DNA from: Pleurodeles waltl
Taxonomy: Eukaryota; Chordata; Amphibia; Caudata; Salamandridae
DNA length: 64,000 bases
Assembly (NCBI RefSeq): GCF_031143425.1
Contig: NC_090439.1
Span: forward strand, 645,111,465-645,175,464
Reading direction: 5' to 3'
This document shows, piece after piece, positions 43,652 through 56,939 of this stretch (positions within the stretch are counted from its first letter, which is position 1; each line of letters starts with the position of its first letter). A model generated the notes under the pieces. That model did not search any database. It was not told where the DNA came from and saw only the letters and a program-made list of their open reading frames with translations. The position numbers and the translations under genes were made by a program.

Positions 43652-45588
43652 CTCCAATTAATACCAGGAAATCTACCACCCTGCCATCATTCCAAGGCCT
43701 CCCCATGCTCCTGCTTCTCAGATCCTTCATATTCTCGATGACAGACAAGCCATTACATTTTATAGTATTACAACGAAGAAATATGAAGTTCCCTGCTCTC
43801 TTGATTATTCATGCTGAAGACATCAGTTACTAAACAGGGAGTTTGTTTTCCTAGCTTTCTGTTACCAATTCATTTACTTTTTTTTTTTTAAACCACTTGT
43901 TGCCTACAAATGGTAACTACAGAGCATAAAGGGGAAAATATCCACAGAATGTCTATTAGCATGTACTAGATATGATAGCAGTTGTGTTTTAGGCGTACAT
44001 ATGGAACGTAAGTAGAATGGCCATGTGAGTAGCTGCACCTATCGCCAGAAAACTTTAGCGAACCAATGCACCATCAAGCCTGTTTGATCTGGTGAACCTC
44101 CAGAATGTGCTTACTTGGGGTCAGATCTTTAAGTCCACTCCCTCGTCCTTACGAACTATTCCGTCGTTGCAAATTAATCCCCATGTGGCTAGTAATTGGA
44201 GCGTTCTAAGATCTGAGCTAGCTACCTTTGTGCAAAGTCCAAAACTGGTACACGGCTCAATGAAAAGCCCACCATCATTCCTTCTGACATTCTCCTTGCT
44301 ATCTCCACCAATAAATGATGAGGCGAGTGAACAGAGGTGACGCTTGATTAGGTGGGGCTAGGCACACCAAGGGATTCTTAAATTCTGTCTTATATGAATA
44401 TTCATTTGCAAGAATTGATCTCTGGTTTCATAGCTAGGTAGGACATAGCACACAATGGTATTCGAGTGAATGACTTTTTGAGTTTGAATAATTATTAGGA
44501 TACGCTTTGGTATTCATGAGATACAAGTATAGCTCATTGAGCATGCTGTCATTTTAATATCAGTAATTTATCTTCACATATGCTTGATACCAGCCCTGCA
44601 GTTTTAAAGCTAGTCATTGTACAGAGTTGCATTAATCCATATTTTTGGAGCCACTAAAAGCCACACTAAGTAGCTTTGCATGGCTTTAAATATATGACTT
44701 AGAGGTTTGCGACACAAATATACCAAGATGCGTGGTGCAAGCATGACGCAAACGTCTCGTAAATATGCGCCCTACTTTTGTTTAACCTCGGAAAACACTT
44801 AAATCACCACACCATAACACAATTCTTATTTTCATGAAAATCAAACCTTACTCCCAAAATATGTGTCACTTCTCAAATAGGTCAGGCAGCAGTTGCTATA
44901 ATCCACAAGATAAATAAGGCGCCATAATTAGTAATCTAAGACCATCTCTAATTTGATCACTTAACAAAATACTTGATGTAATTTTATGGTCATTATAGGT
45001 CATTTAATAGAAGCTACTAAATGTTTTATGCTTTTAGCCTTGTTTAGTTAGTGCTACTAGTGATTCATGCTTTTGCATTATTAGCACGGAATCCGTGAAT
45101 GCAAGTGTAACTTGTTTTTAGTGGAACTAAAAGGCAGAAGAAAAAAGCCATACACAGCAAATAGCCTCATCTGCAGCTGGAAAATCCTCATGCTCCTTGG
45201 TGACTCATGAACATGTGTCGCTAGATAAATGCAACAGGATATCCGGTACTTCTTGTACGGTTTTTACATTATGAAACATCTGACGTAGGACTGCGTGCCA
45301 TGCGTATTGCAACCAGGTCTCCAGTTTAATGACAATCTGACCTGGAAACTCGCGAAGTTGGTCGTTGTTCTCAAGCACATCCTGTCGTTTTCAGGTTGGG
45401 GGCGAAAAAGGAAACCAAACCAAAGAGCTAAGGAGACAGGCAGTAAGCATTTTTTATGATAAAACAAAATGAATGCACTTTTTGAAAGAGAAAAAAAGAT
45501 GTGTAATACAATACTTTCATGTCTGCACAAAAATATTTGTCACGAGCAAATGTTTTGTATCTTATGTTACACAGTTATAATAATAAAG
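43652..45588. other. No gene; one MITE-like end
   Basis: Mostly AT-rich unique-looking DNA. At 44750-44772 the sequence ...CGTAAATATGCGCCC looks like the terminus of a Harbinger-type MITE similar to the one at 49915, but a partner end was not found. Confidence 0.35.
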
Positions 45589-47916
45589 TAACCCTTTCAC
45601 TGCTAGGCCTTCCCTCCCGGTGCTAAACCTTTTTTTGGCTATTTGGTATAGTCTATGCCAAATTTGCATTAATTTTACCCAACATTCTGGGATTCCAAAA
45701 GTACCCAAGGTTTGTGGATTCCCCGAAGAGGTTTTTTTTGGGAAAAATAAGAAAAAAAGTGCTTCACAAAAAGAATTTCTTTTTTTAAATGGCATCAACG
45801 AAAGGTTTCCTGTACTAAAATCACAATTTTCTCGGCTATCAGGAACATGCAGAGCTGAATCAACTATTTATTTTACCACAGTTTGGACATTTTTCAAAGA
45901 GGTAGCTCGTTTTTCTTAATTTGTGCTTTCAGCCTACCTCCAGTTTGTGATGGAAACCAAAGTGAAACCCATGGATGATCTGGGAAAGCTATACATTTCT
46001 GAAAAGTATACAAAGTTCTAAATTCAGCAAGGGATTATTTGTGTAGGTCCCTCAAGGTTTTGCCAAACAAACTGTTGAAATGAAGAAATATTGAAAATGG
46101 ATATTAAAAAATAGCCATTGGTGACAACATTTTCACATGTATTTCTCGTCATGATGACCTATTTTCAAAAGCAATATTCTATTATGTCCGCTAGACCCCT
46201 CAAATTGTGAGGATATATGGGGTTTGTAGGTTTTACGAGGTACCCTGAGACAGTAACTGAACTTCATCTTACAATGTTCTTTCATTGTGTAATGGGTATA
46301 AAGCAATCCATATGCTAAAATATAAAGAGTGAAAAATGAGTATTATAGAAACCTATGTATTTCTGAAATAGACACCAGATACAGAGTTTATGAGCAGTGG
46401 GTATTTCTACATCTCTGAACTTGTGGGTATTCATACTACGATGTAACTCAGAGGGCATTTATCAAAATGTCCTCTTTCTAACACACTGCTGTACATTTGG
46501 AAGGCACAAATGTAAAGAAATATAGTTGGTAATAACAAATGTTCTACTATTCTGCATTCCACCATGTCTTCTGATAAAATTGTTATGTCACTTGTGTGAG
46601 TAGGCCTAGTGGCCGTGACAGGAAAGGGTAATAAAACACAACTTGGACACATAACCTTTGTTTACTGGAAACTGGCCTTTTGTTCAATGTGGGTAGCTGT
46701 GAATGTTGGGCTCTAGCTCAGCAGGCACCTAGGGAAAGCTAACAAACCTTTACATTTTTTAAAACTAGACTCAAAGAGAAATCAAGTGTGGGGCGACTTG
46801 TGTGGCTTCCTCCAGTTTTTCCTACCCAGAAAGCTTTGCAAACCTCAGACTTTGACTAAAAACACACATTTTCCTCATATTTCTGTGAGAAAAACTTCTG
46901 GAATCTGCGAGGAGCCACAAATTTCGTACCACCAAGCATTCCCCCAAATATCCTGATAAAAATAGTGCCTTACAAGTGGATTAGCATTTTCATCAGGACA
47001 GGTTAGGGTACTCTGGGTGGTAAGAAATGTGCAGATTCCTGCTGATTCCAGAAGTATATATCACAGAAATGCAAGGTAAAGTAGCAATTTTTGGCAAAGT
47101 TTGAGGTTGGGAGGGCATTGTGGGTAAGAAACCTTTATGGTATCCGCACAAGGCATACCACCTCTGACTCCCTCAGTTGTCAGGGGTGTAGGTTTGGTAG
47201 GTTTTCCCAGGTGGCAGCTGACCCAAGCCCGAAAAGTGGAGCCATTCACCATAGACATGGAACGATATTGGGACTTAGCCCACTTCTGCTACCCAAATGT
47301 ACATAAAAAAAGGAAGCCAAAATCAAAATTTCCTTTCTTGCCAAAATGATGAGGTAAAATTCACATTCAAGCAACACGTTAGTTCCCAGGGGGGACAGAA
47401 AGGCTGTTTGGGTGAAATTAGATGTGGAGGCTAGGCCCGATGTGTAGGCAGGTGGGCAGGCCACTTCTACACATTGTAGCAATAAAAAAACTCTTGAAGT
47501 CTAGTGGGCTTTCTGCCCATCCCACCGAGACAGATTGGAGTTAAAGACCTCTTATTTCCCAAAAGAAAAAATCCCTGGTGCCTAGTGGGCTTCCTGCCCC
47601 CACCTGGGCAGTTTGGAAGTGACAACCACCAATCTGCCCCCAGGGGGCAGAAAGACATTTGGGCCTAGGGGGAGGCAGGCCTATTGCCAGGAGGGCTGTT
47701 TTTCCAATCCAAATATAATTCCCAGTGGTCTAGTGTGCATTCTGCCCCCCACTGGGGGAAGAATGGAGGAAAACCCCTCCTATCTGCCCCAATTGGGACA
47801 AAAAGACTGTTGGGGTTTGTATGGGTTGATAGGGGCTAGGCCCAATTCGAAGTGGGGTCAGCCACCGTCCATTTTACCTTTTAAAAAATACCTGGTGTCT
47901 GTGTATGCATTCTGCA

Positions 47917-47945
47917 CCCCCCCCCCCCCCCCCCCCCCCCGGGGG
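47917..47945. repeat. C24-G5 homopolymer junction
   Basis: 24 C (47917-47940) directly followed by 5 G, replacing the normal CACTGGGGG-type spacing of the unit. Confidence 0.85.
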
Positions 47946-48344
47946 CAGAAAGACATTTGGGCCTGGGGGAGAGGGAGCATTAGCCCATTGCATGGGAGGG
48001 CCGCTACACCGTCCAAATATAATCCCTGGTAGACAACTGGGCTTTCTGCCCCCACCAGGGCAGATTGGAGAGCTTTGCCTCCTGTCTGTCCCTGAAGGGT
48101 GGCAGGAAGACTGCTGAGGGTTAAAGGGGGGGGGGAGGTTAGTCCGGATGCGTAGTAGGGCTGCCTCCACCCATTTTGCCTTAAAAAAAATACCTGGTGT
48201 CTAGCGGGCTTTCTGCTGGTCCACTAGACAACAGATATTATTTTGAGAGGCAAAAAGACTTTTGGACCTGGGGGAGAGGGGAGCACTATCCCATTGCCAA
48301 GGGAGCACCCCCCCCCCTTAAAAATAGTCCCTGGGGGCCTAGTG

Positions 48345-48400
48345 GGTGGATCCCTGTTTGGGGATTGCCCTCCTGCGATGATCCCCAAACAGGGATCCAC
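48345..48400. repeat. Perfect palindrome with short loop
   Basis: GTGGATCCCTGTTTGGGGAT and its inverse ATCCCCAAACAGGGATCCAC are separated by about 16 bp. The stem is at least 20 bp, stronger than expected for decayed DNA. Confidence 0.8.
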
Positions 48401-48839
48401 TAGTGAAAGGTACCATTGGAAAGGAAATATTCTCCCCTTTACAATGATACCTCTTCTGTCTGCTTCAGTGCTCGGGGGCTGAGATATGCATACGAGCACT
48501 GAAGCAGTGAAAGTGAAATGAGCCAGTGCCTCGATGCTGATTAAATCGTTTTTTTAAATATCTGCTAGCTTTTGACATAATGTTCATCCAGGATTGACGC
48601 TCTGGGAGGTTGTTCAAATGTGTTATTTGGAGTTATGGTTTTGTAAAGAGGAGATCTGGAAGTCCGAGTACCAAGGTAACCTTAGGAGGAGGGGAGAAAT
48701 GGGTGAGTTTTCAAGTGGAGAAGTGGAACACAAAGCTACATCAGATACAACATCATTTGAACAGTCTAACATGGAGTACACTGGCAGCAAAGAAAATATT
48801 ATGTTGTCAATACCAAGTGAAAATTGGATTAAAAACGTA

Positions 48840-49770
48840 GGGCCAGATTTATCAGAGGATTGTGGTGTGTGACGCAAGGGTAACTCAATCCTCATGTCAT
48901 ATTTACCAAGCCACACAAAACCACTTTGCATGGCCCTGCGTGGCTTGGTAAATCTGGAGTAAAGCAAGGCTGTGCAACTTGATGCCTTTCGTTACCCTGC
49001 ACCTGGAAGGCTTTGCATCGGTGGAGAATGGATGTTCCCATGCATCCTCTCATGTATTTTGGCACATTTGCTGATCATCCAAGACAAGTAAACCAGGGAA
49101 TGCGTCAAAATTATATGCCTTCTCGATAGAGGTGGGACAAGGAGAAATATGTTTATTTCTCCTTGTTTTCCTATTTCTAAGTGTGCTGCATTGTGCAGCA
49201 CACTTAGAAAGCATTGTGAAGCACACTTAGAAAGAATAAACCACCTCTAAGGATTGTTTTTCTTTGCACTGGGTAGATGTTGCACAGGTGGAGCGTGGAT
49301 GTTCACCACGCATCAGCCCAGGGTTTTTGGTGCATCCCCAGATTCATTAACACTAGTAAACCTGGAATTCGTCAAAATGCTACTCCTTCCCAGGTGAGGC
49401 GTCACAAGGAGAAATATGTTCACTTATCCTTGTTATTTCCTCTTTTCTTTTTCTATGTGTGTAACACACATAGAAAGAGGATTATGCCACAGAGGATTGC
49501 TTTTGAGCAAGAAGGGGCGCCTTCTTACACAACACCAATCCTGCCTACAACATAGGCACCATTGCACCATGAATCAAGGGTGCCTGTGTGGGCATCAACA
49601 AGTATGCCACCACAGAGAGAGAGCAGGAAAGTGCCATGTGTTAGTGGCGCCATCTCCATTTGTTGCAGTTAATAAACCTCACCAAACTGAAACCCAACTA
49701 CAAAGATCCATGAAGGTTGCAAAAACACAAAGATTAGCAATCACATTTCAATCAAGGGCATAGTCAGGGG
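48840..49770. repeat. Harbinger-type MITE-like sequence with internal duplication
   Basis: Begins GGGCCAGATTTATCAGAGG, the same opening words as Harbinger A (GGGCCAGAT). Two similar halves follow. Each has a TTGCATCGGTGGAG/TTGCACAGGTGGAG word, AAGGAGAAATATGTTTATTT/AAGGAGAAATATGTTCACTT and a short hairpin (TTTCTAAGTGTGCTGCA/TGCAGCACACTTAGAAA; TTTCTATGTGTGTAACACACATAGAAA). No right end was found. Confidence 0.5.
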
Positions 49771-49914
49771 GTGTTTTGGGTATTTCACCACCCCTAAAAA
49801 TTTATTCTGTAGTAAATGGTTTGGTACAGGTGCTTTCAGTTTGGTCTGTTGAGTTTCACCTAGGATTTGTACATGCCCCAAAATGACAAAAAAATGCACA
49901 CCCACACACGTATT

Positions 49915-50443
49915 AGGGCATATTTACAAGAAAGTGGTGCATCGGTACTAATGCGCCACTTTTTTTGTTTCGCCCCTACACCATTTAACAACACCATGGC
50001 TGCACCGTATTTACAATATGGTGCACCATGGCGGACTTTAGGACAATAGTGTCAAAATATTTGATGCTATTGTGGTGCTTTGCTGCACTAGCATAAAAAA
50101 TCTTGACACTAGTACAGCAAAGCACAGGGATGCCCAATGATTAAAATGGGTGTGTCATTTTAACACCTACTCTGAGCAGGCATTGAAAATGATGGAAAAA
50201 ATGGTGCAGTAAAATGTTGTAAATTTCACTGTGCCACTTTTTCTGATCTCCCTGTGTCGGAATGCTTCTCTTGCATACATTATGCCTGGTGCATGCATAA
50301 TACGGTGCAAGGGTTCACAAAGTTGTGCAATGCAAGCATTGTAAATACGGTGTGGGAGAAAGGCCTCCTTAACACTGTCTTAGTATAAACAATGTGACAC
50401 TAGGGTGATGCAAGGTGATGCTAGGGTCTTGTAAATATGCCCC
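49915..50443. repeat. MITE with 16-bp inverted ends and 3-bp duplication
   Basis: AGGGCATATTTACAAG at the left and CTTGTAAATATGCCCC at the right (one mismatch), flanked by ATT (49912-49914 and 50444-50446). 529 bp, non-coding. The 3-bp duplication and GGGC-start fit a PIF/Harbinger-type MITE. Confidence 0.8.
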
Positions 50444-50446
50444 ATT

Positions 50447-52585
50447 GTGTTTTAAGTACCCCTAATAATCTGCACTCCTCTCTCTTTTCATGGTCACTTA
50501 TGCCCCTCATGCTTCTCATAAAATGCATTTTAACAAGATATGGCAGCATGATTGTTGAAGCTCACCCCCATACACAAATCTTACTGACCAAGCTATGCCC
50601 TTGGGTTCAATGACACATGCAAAATCACTCTTTTCAGATTACACAGATTACACTTCCAGATTGTATGCTCATCCTAATGCAGTAACGTAAAAAAGGCCCT
50701 CGCAGCCCCTGTGGTGCGGGGGAGCCTGAGCTCCAGGTGGCCCTCTCAGCAGAGTACCTAGGCCTGAGAGCTCCTGAGTGAGTCTTGGGGGGGAGGCCTC
50801 CATGTACTTTGCAAGGGGCCCCCTTCAGGTTTCATTACTCTACTGTCCTAATGTCACTATATTTGGGCATTGGCATGCCAGCATTACAACAAACCAAAAG
50901 GAACTACAACAGACAATTAACAAGGATGGTTAAAACGCAGTATGCAATGCCTAGGTGCAAACATTTTGTGTACTGAAAAGATTTCAACCAAAACGATGCA
51001 CTCCAGCACTGGCACTAACTGCTCTGTCCTACAAGTGAGCTTCTCCTGCCCTGACACAAGCACATGGCCAAAGAGTCACTGAAGTAGAAAGCAGCTGTGA
51101 GCCATATCCCATAAATAACCAGGGAGCCAAGGCCAAGATAGCTTTCAGTCAATTACAGAACACAGGTTTTCACACAATCAACAAAAAATCCTAAAAAAAA
51201 TAAAAAATAAAAATAAAGAACCTACTCCCTCCCCTGTGAGCTTCAGCACTGACATCCATAGAATAGAAATATTCATAAAATAAAAGCTAGAATAACGTTT
51301 GATGTGCATGCAGAGAGGTAAGAGTTGAGGCAGGAAATGCCACAAAGGGGCCAATTGTGGTATATGACCCAACAGCACCCGCACAAGCTAACTAGTGGAT
51401 GCTAGAATATGCTAATATCAACATTTAATTGCATGCTTATCCCCATGCTGACCCATAAACAGCAAGACAACATGCATGCAAAAAATGATTTACCGTAGGC
51501 CTAACTACTGGACATTGGCAGGACAACAAAGGAAATAGCAATACAGCAAAGTAAACACTAAGGGCTTGATGTACAAAACATTTTTGACATTTCCAAACAC
51601 TACAGTACTCTAAATCAGAGGATTTGCATTTTGTATTTATTAAACACATTTACCAATTTGTTCTGGTTCAGGAAAGTGTTTCCAAATGAGTAAGTGGGTT
51701 TAGGAAATGAATTACTAATGTTCATTTGAAAGGAGTGTTTTGTGGGAGTCCCTTCCAAATTGTGATTTGTACCCTTGTGAATCATTTTTTTGCGACCGTA
51801 ATTTTGACCACAAACCATTGATTAGTTATCACTTCTCACGTTGGGGTGGTAATTGATTGAGAAAGGGTAAGTGGCCCTTCTTGGACCCATTCCCCTTTGT
51901 AAACGTTAAAACAAGATTCCTGGAGAGTAGACAGTGGGCCACACCAGAGCCATTTCAGTGAAACTTTTTTTTTAATAAAGAAAACTTTTTTAATGTAGTC
52001 TGGTGTATTTTAAAGAAAACGGGATACATTTAAAAAATAATTTAAATAAAATAACGGATATGTCGATCTGTTGTCTCTTGCAGGTTACCATACTTTGTGT
52101 CCTACTGCAGGTGCATGCAAATGATGAAATGTCAAATGAAAGTTGATTAAGCAGGTCATTCTGCGACACCTTGCAATTCAGTATTTTGCAAACGGACCTT
52201 TCTGTACATAGGTCAGTTCACAAAATCTTACTTCATTCACAAAAAGTCAGTACGCAATTTGTAACCACTTTTCCAAATGGAACAGTAGTACAAAAGGTGC
52301 TAAATTCCACAACTGAGAAATTCAGTAGTATCCAAGAATTGGACTTTGCCACTCGTTCACGGGAAATAATACCTACAGATAAGTGGCATATGTCGTGAAA
52401 CATTGCACACACTGTGTGCCACATCTTAAAATAATGTCTAAGTTCACTTTCCCTAGCAGATTTACAGTCCTTCACATCCCAGTCGATACAACTCTTAACT
52501 AAGTCTCAAGTATACTGCAAAGAAAAGACATGGGGGCAAATCTTCATGTAACCCATGATAAATCAGCTGAAAATCTAGCACACTT
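50447..52585. other. No gene recognised
   Basis: AT-rich. A possible MITE opening AGGGCTTGATGTACAAAACA at 51561 has no recognised partner end. Confidence 0.3.
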
Positions 52586-52589
52586 GGCA

Positions 52590-52975
52590 GACACAGTCAA
52601 TGCTTCTGTTGCAAGTGTTTGAGGATTTTAAAAACGTAGTATTCTTCCAAGATGACATTTTGGTGTTTGCACCTGCTGGTGTAGAACACAATAAAATTTT
52701 GAGAAAGGTGCTTAAGAAACTTTTGGAAGTGGGACTTATGCTGTGTAAAGAGAAATGTGTTTTTTAAGTAAAGAGATTGAATACTTGGGCCACACAATTT
52801 CTGGTGAGGGAATCAAACCAAAGAGAGATCTTTTGGGAGCTATACAAATGTCTCCATGTACAAAAAACAAGGATGAACTAAGTTCTTTCATGGGACTTAT
52901 AGAGTATTATTCAAAGTTTTTTGAAAACTTTGCAGACAAAACAAGAGGATACAGGTACCAGTATAAAGATTAAGA
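52590..52975 (+). pseudogene. Ty3/gypsy reverse transcriptase fragment
   Basis: A decayed RT palm and thumb on +: FQDDILVFAPAGVEHNKILR with QDD in the catalytic place, LLEVGLMLCKEKCVF, a frameshift at a T run near 52762, then IEYLGHTISGEGIKPKRDLL and LSSFMGLIEYYSKFFENFAD. The order and the LGHTISGEGI/LGLIEYYSKF blocks are typical of Ty3/gypsy. It differs clearly from the element at 39081, so it is another lineage. No LTRs were identified. Confidence 0.82.
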
Positions 52976-54780
52976 TTCTTTAATTGGCCTGCTACAGAGA
53001 CCTTGCCTTTGCCAGTCTCACTCCAACTGGTCTCAGGAATTCAAACATCAACATTGCTTCTCATACTTGCAAAGCGAGCGCTCCTCAATATGAGACAGGT
53101 GCTCATGAAAGTGAAGGTTTTAAGCATGGCAGCTTCCAACACACAAAACTTCAAATAATCGAGCGAAGCAGAGCACTTGCAGCTCCAACAAGCTGCTCGA
53201 GACACCCACTAACCTACTGCTCAAAAAGAGGTTCCTAGTGTCCCACTATATAACACAATTTGTCCATTACTAGGCATACATGGGTTGGGAGAACACTTCC
53301 AGAAAGGGGACATAGATCGACAAAGGGTATCAGCAAAGCACAATGGAATCCTTTGTTGCCCGGAGGAGGGAGTTCGTTCTGTTTCAGTTAGATCTGTGGG
53401 CGGGACATTTCCCAGCTACTAGTGAGGGTGGAATTCTTCAAGCAGTCTTTGAGTGTATATTACTACAGTTATATGAATGCCCTTAGGGGTCTGAAGCATA
53501 GTCCCCTTTGGTCATACAAGGAAAATACCCAAGTCCCAGACAAGCCTACTCCTCAGCTTGTAGACACATCATCTGGCAACGTAGACATCTGACAGGAGCT
53601 TGCTTCAGTGGGACACCATGATGCTATATGTGAGAAGTGTGTCCTAATTAGTTCTCATTCACCTGTACTAACTTTCCAATGGCCAAACAAGCCCTAAAGA
53701 TATGTGCCAACTATGATGGACTCCAATCATGCTAGAAACACATAGATCCGCACACTCATCATGTTCTCTTCCTACATGCATTACTTTATCGGTGTTGCGT
53801 GGTGATGTGATATTATTGTATGTCTAAAAAGCATAGATATACATCTGGGTCATTGGGTTTCATACTATCCCAGTAGAAATGAGGAACAGGTTCCCAGCAT
53901 AAATGAGAAACTAAACTTGGCACTTGCTATATTCCTCCTGATATTATTGGACATTTGAAGCCCATTTTTGGATGCAGTTGGATCGCATCTCTGATGTTTC
54001 CTTCTTTCTCCCTAAAGCTGCCCATGTTCTATGCTCTCCAAATCTCAAAGTCAACAAAAAGAGATAGGATACAAACTGCCATGTGGTGGTTATGATGGGA
54101 GTCTGTTAAGGATGTTGGAAAGACACTGAATGCAGGTGTGTATGAGAAGGATGTCATGCATGAGGAGGGCACTGGCAATGAGACCAATAGGGATGACAGA
54201 CATTACTAAGTCACAGAGTGTCAGAGATGGGCAGGACACAAACACATCAGACACGTATATACAGATACCATGCCTAAGGCAAATGCTTTGAAAGGCAGAG
54301 GCCACAGCACAAGAGAACTCAGATAAGGAAACATAGCGTCAGAAGAGAGGCATACGATAAGGGAGTTAGAGAGACATACAAAGATTGGCTGTCTTTTAGT
54401 GGATAGTGGTTAGAGATATGTTTTATTTGATTTTGATCAGATGTCAAGGAACAAAATGCAGTAAAAATAAGCAGAATTTTGCGAATCTCAGTTACCATAT
54501 TGAAGGAAATGTGCATGACACACACAGCACTGACAAAAATAAGTGGGTGATAGTCAATGTGTTGGTGGTGTAACATCAAATTTAAGTGGTACTACAGCAA
54601 ACGTGATGGTGTGTGCCAAAAACATACTGGGCTAAAGCAGCAGGAGGCAGAGGTGCATATGCGTTGTCTGTAGGGTTATGTCCCCACAAAGGTGTAGCCC
54701 AAGTACTGACCAATCTCTTTTCAATCTGTAGTGATATTTTAGTACACAATGTACAGATGTAAACTACTGTAACAGTAGTT
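52976..54780. other. Possible decayed continuation of gypsy relic, otherwise nothing
   Basis: A WSQEFKHQHCF-like reading near 53020 may be the RNase H start of the relic, but is too broken to be sure. The rest has no supported feature. Confidence 0.3.
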
Positions 54781-56150
54781 TTTAGATCGAGCCTAAGCAG
54801 GTCATGCGTTGTCTCTGCGAGACATGCTTGGTTCAGTATAGAAGCTTAAGCCACACCCACTCTTGCCATTCGTTCTTTTTTGTGCTTTTCTTAAATGCTT
54901 CACATTTATTGGTGCATTGTGCTAAATATCCCGCCAATGGATAATTCACTAAGAGAAGATCTTTGTTGGCCATCACACAAGTCACTCTTCCTCCAGCATG
55001 TGATGGCCCCGCCCAGCATGTGATGGCCCCACCTCCCTCCTCCCGTTTGGTTTTCTTTCAGATCTCAGGTGGGCAAAGTGCCCTGCCAGTGACACTTGGT
55101 AAACAGGAAGAAATCTCCTTTACAATGATGCCAGCTGTTGAGCTGCTGTGCTGTGTAATCATGGATGAATAGTTTTCCCTCCCTTGAGGCTCATCGCACC
55201 CCCCAGGGATGGCCCCGTCCCCTGTGTCTCCTGTTCTGGCTAATTAGAGCTCCGCAGGTTCCGCAGAAGAGAGCGGCAGGGGCTGCTTGTTTATAACTTC
55301 GCTGTGTTGTTATTGTGGGGCTGTGACACTGACACAGCTGGCCCCTTCTGATTGCCGACACTCGGGAGCCCTTCGTGAAATCAGGACACCCTGGTGTATC
55401 TTCCAAGCTGGAAGGTGGCCTCAGACTCGAGTCATGAGCCTTCCCTTGCAGTGGCGAGACCAGAGCCTCAATGGAAGATGCTTAGAAACGCACCGGAAAC
55501 CAAATGGTTGCAAATGGCCTCACATTGCGCATAGCAACCCCAAGTTACTCTTGCATTCCACTGGCCCAGCCCTTCCATCACTCCCCATCATTGCTCCCAT
55601 CTGACTCCTTCTCTCCCTCAGTACCCTGTCATCAGCCTTATGCTACTTATTCTGTCCTTTGTGCACTTCCACCACTGCTCTCCATCACCGGCACAAGCTG
55701 TTCTGCCTGCCCCATCAGCCATAGGTAATGGTTGCTCTCTGCCATCTCCATGTCACTCTTGCTGCCTATTGGCTCTCTGCCACCCTTGCTGTCCCCCCTG
55801 CTCCGTATCACCCTTCCTGTGCATCATTCCTTTGTTCCCATCCATCTCGTCTATCGACCCCCTAACACTAACCCTGCCCGTTGGCCTCCTTTCTCTACCC
55901 TTGTTGACCAGGCTCATGCATTCACTGCGCTTGCTCACTGGCTTCATATCGCTGCCATCAACCTCCCTCACTGACCCTATTCCTAGTCCATTGGCCTACT
56001 GCCTTCGTTTTCTGTCCATAGCATCATTGACCTGTTACTATTACAGTGCTTAATTTGTAAATGAAAAGGTGCCGGTGCCCAAAGCTCTCCTCTGAAGTAT
56101 GCAGCTGCTGTATTTAAATGTGCGAGCACGGAATACTGAGGCAGCGCAAA
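54781..56150. other. Less repetitive, moderately GC-rich stretch
   Basis: 55000-55520 shows none of the repeat words seen elsewhere. It has a TTGGTTTTCTTTCAG acceptor-like site at about 55046-55060, a TAATTAGAGCTCC word at 55239 and a direct repeat CAGCATGTGATGGCCCC (54996 and 55015). 55560-56040 is C/T-rich. No exon could be built. Confidence 0.3.
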
Positions 56151-56935
56151 CGTGAAGCCATCTCGGCCTCTTTCATCCATTTACAGCCACCCCTGCCCCT
56201 TCAGCTCACTGGTACAGCTTTCTGATCTCTCCCTTTCTGACGCTTTTTTGTTTTTTTTTGTTCTTCCAACTTTCCCATATATGTTGTTTGCTCGCAGGAA
56301 ATGCCTGATGAAGAAAAATAAGTGTCGGAAACTGCGGGCTCAAATTAAGCACACCCATACTCTGATTCTTCTCATCGCCCTTTTCCTCATTCCCCTGATC
56401 CACATCCTTCTTTATTACCTTTTTTTGTCTGCGCCCCTTTCTCATCATCTCTCTTTAGTCCATCGGCATCCTTCCACTCCTGAAAGCCAAGGATCATTGT
56501 CACGCTCTATCGTTAGAGATACATTTAAGGCTATCCCTACTAAAATAACAAGCACACAAAAGAAGACATATATTGATGGAGTAATACATCCATAAAAGAG
56601 TGCCCAAGCAACATCACTATCATCACCAATTACAGATCTGACATTCATGCATCTGCAGATCACATCAGCATGGGCCTCACCGCAAATCCATTGTGGTTGC
56701 AGCTGAATCTGAAAAGTGTAGATCTCTAGATCTCCTGTTTCACTGCAGTTGGCACCAGGTAAGCAGTCTACCACAATAAAGTGGGTCAATCTGGGACATT
56801 ACCCTAAGGTTTTACTTAATAAATAAAACATTACAAAGGAACCAGAAATAACAATAGTTCTGCATGTTGAATAACAGGATGCAAACAGGCTTGAAAAAGT
56901 AATATACACTGTTATGGTAGAGAGGTAAGTCTCAA
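56151..56935. other. No gene recognised
   Basis: T/C-rich on +. Open frames on both strands (56152-56595 +, 56445-56789 -) lack recognisable domains. Confidence 0.3.
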
Positions 56936-56939
56936 AGCA

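Larger units (their letters stand above)
45590..48500. repeat. Long unclassified non-coding repeat with internal repetition
   Basis: Starts near AACCCTTTCACTGCTAGGCC. The middle (46420-46990) repeats itself, e.g. CATTCCACCATGTCTTCTGA near 46555 and CATTCCCCCAAATATCCTGA near 46938. The right third (47490-48360) is a run of about four 170-250-bp units, each with CTAGTGGGCTTTCTGCCC and GGCAGAAAGACATTTGGGCC words. A palindrome, GTGGATCCCTGTTTGGGGAT / ATCCCCAAACAGGGATCCAC, lies at 48345-48400. No ORF is recognisable. The superfamily and both ends are uncertain. Confidence 0.55.

Noticed and set aside
44092..44340. 82-codon + ORF
   Set aside because: Reasonable composition but short, isolated and without a recognisable domain or neighbours.
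56445..56789. 114-codon minus ORF with a hydrophobic stretch
   Set aside because: No family, no splice sites and the opposite strand is open too. Most likely chance.
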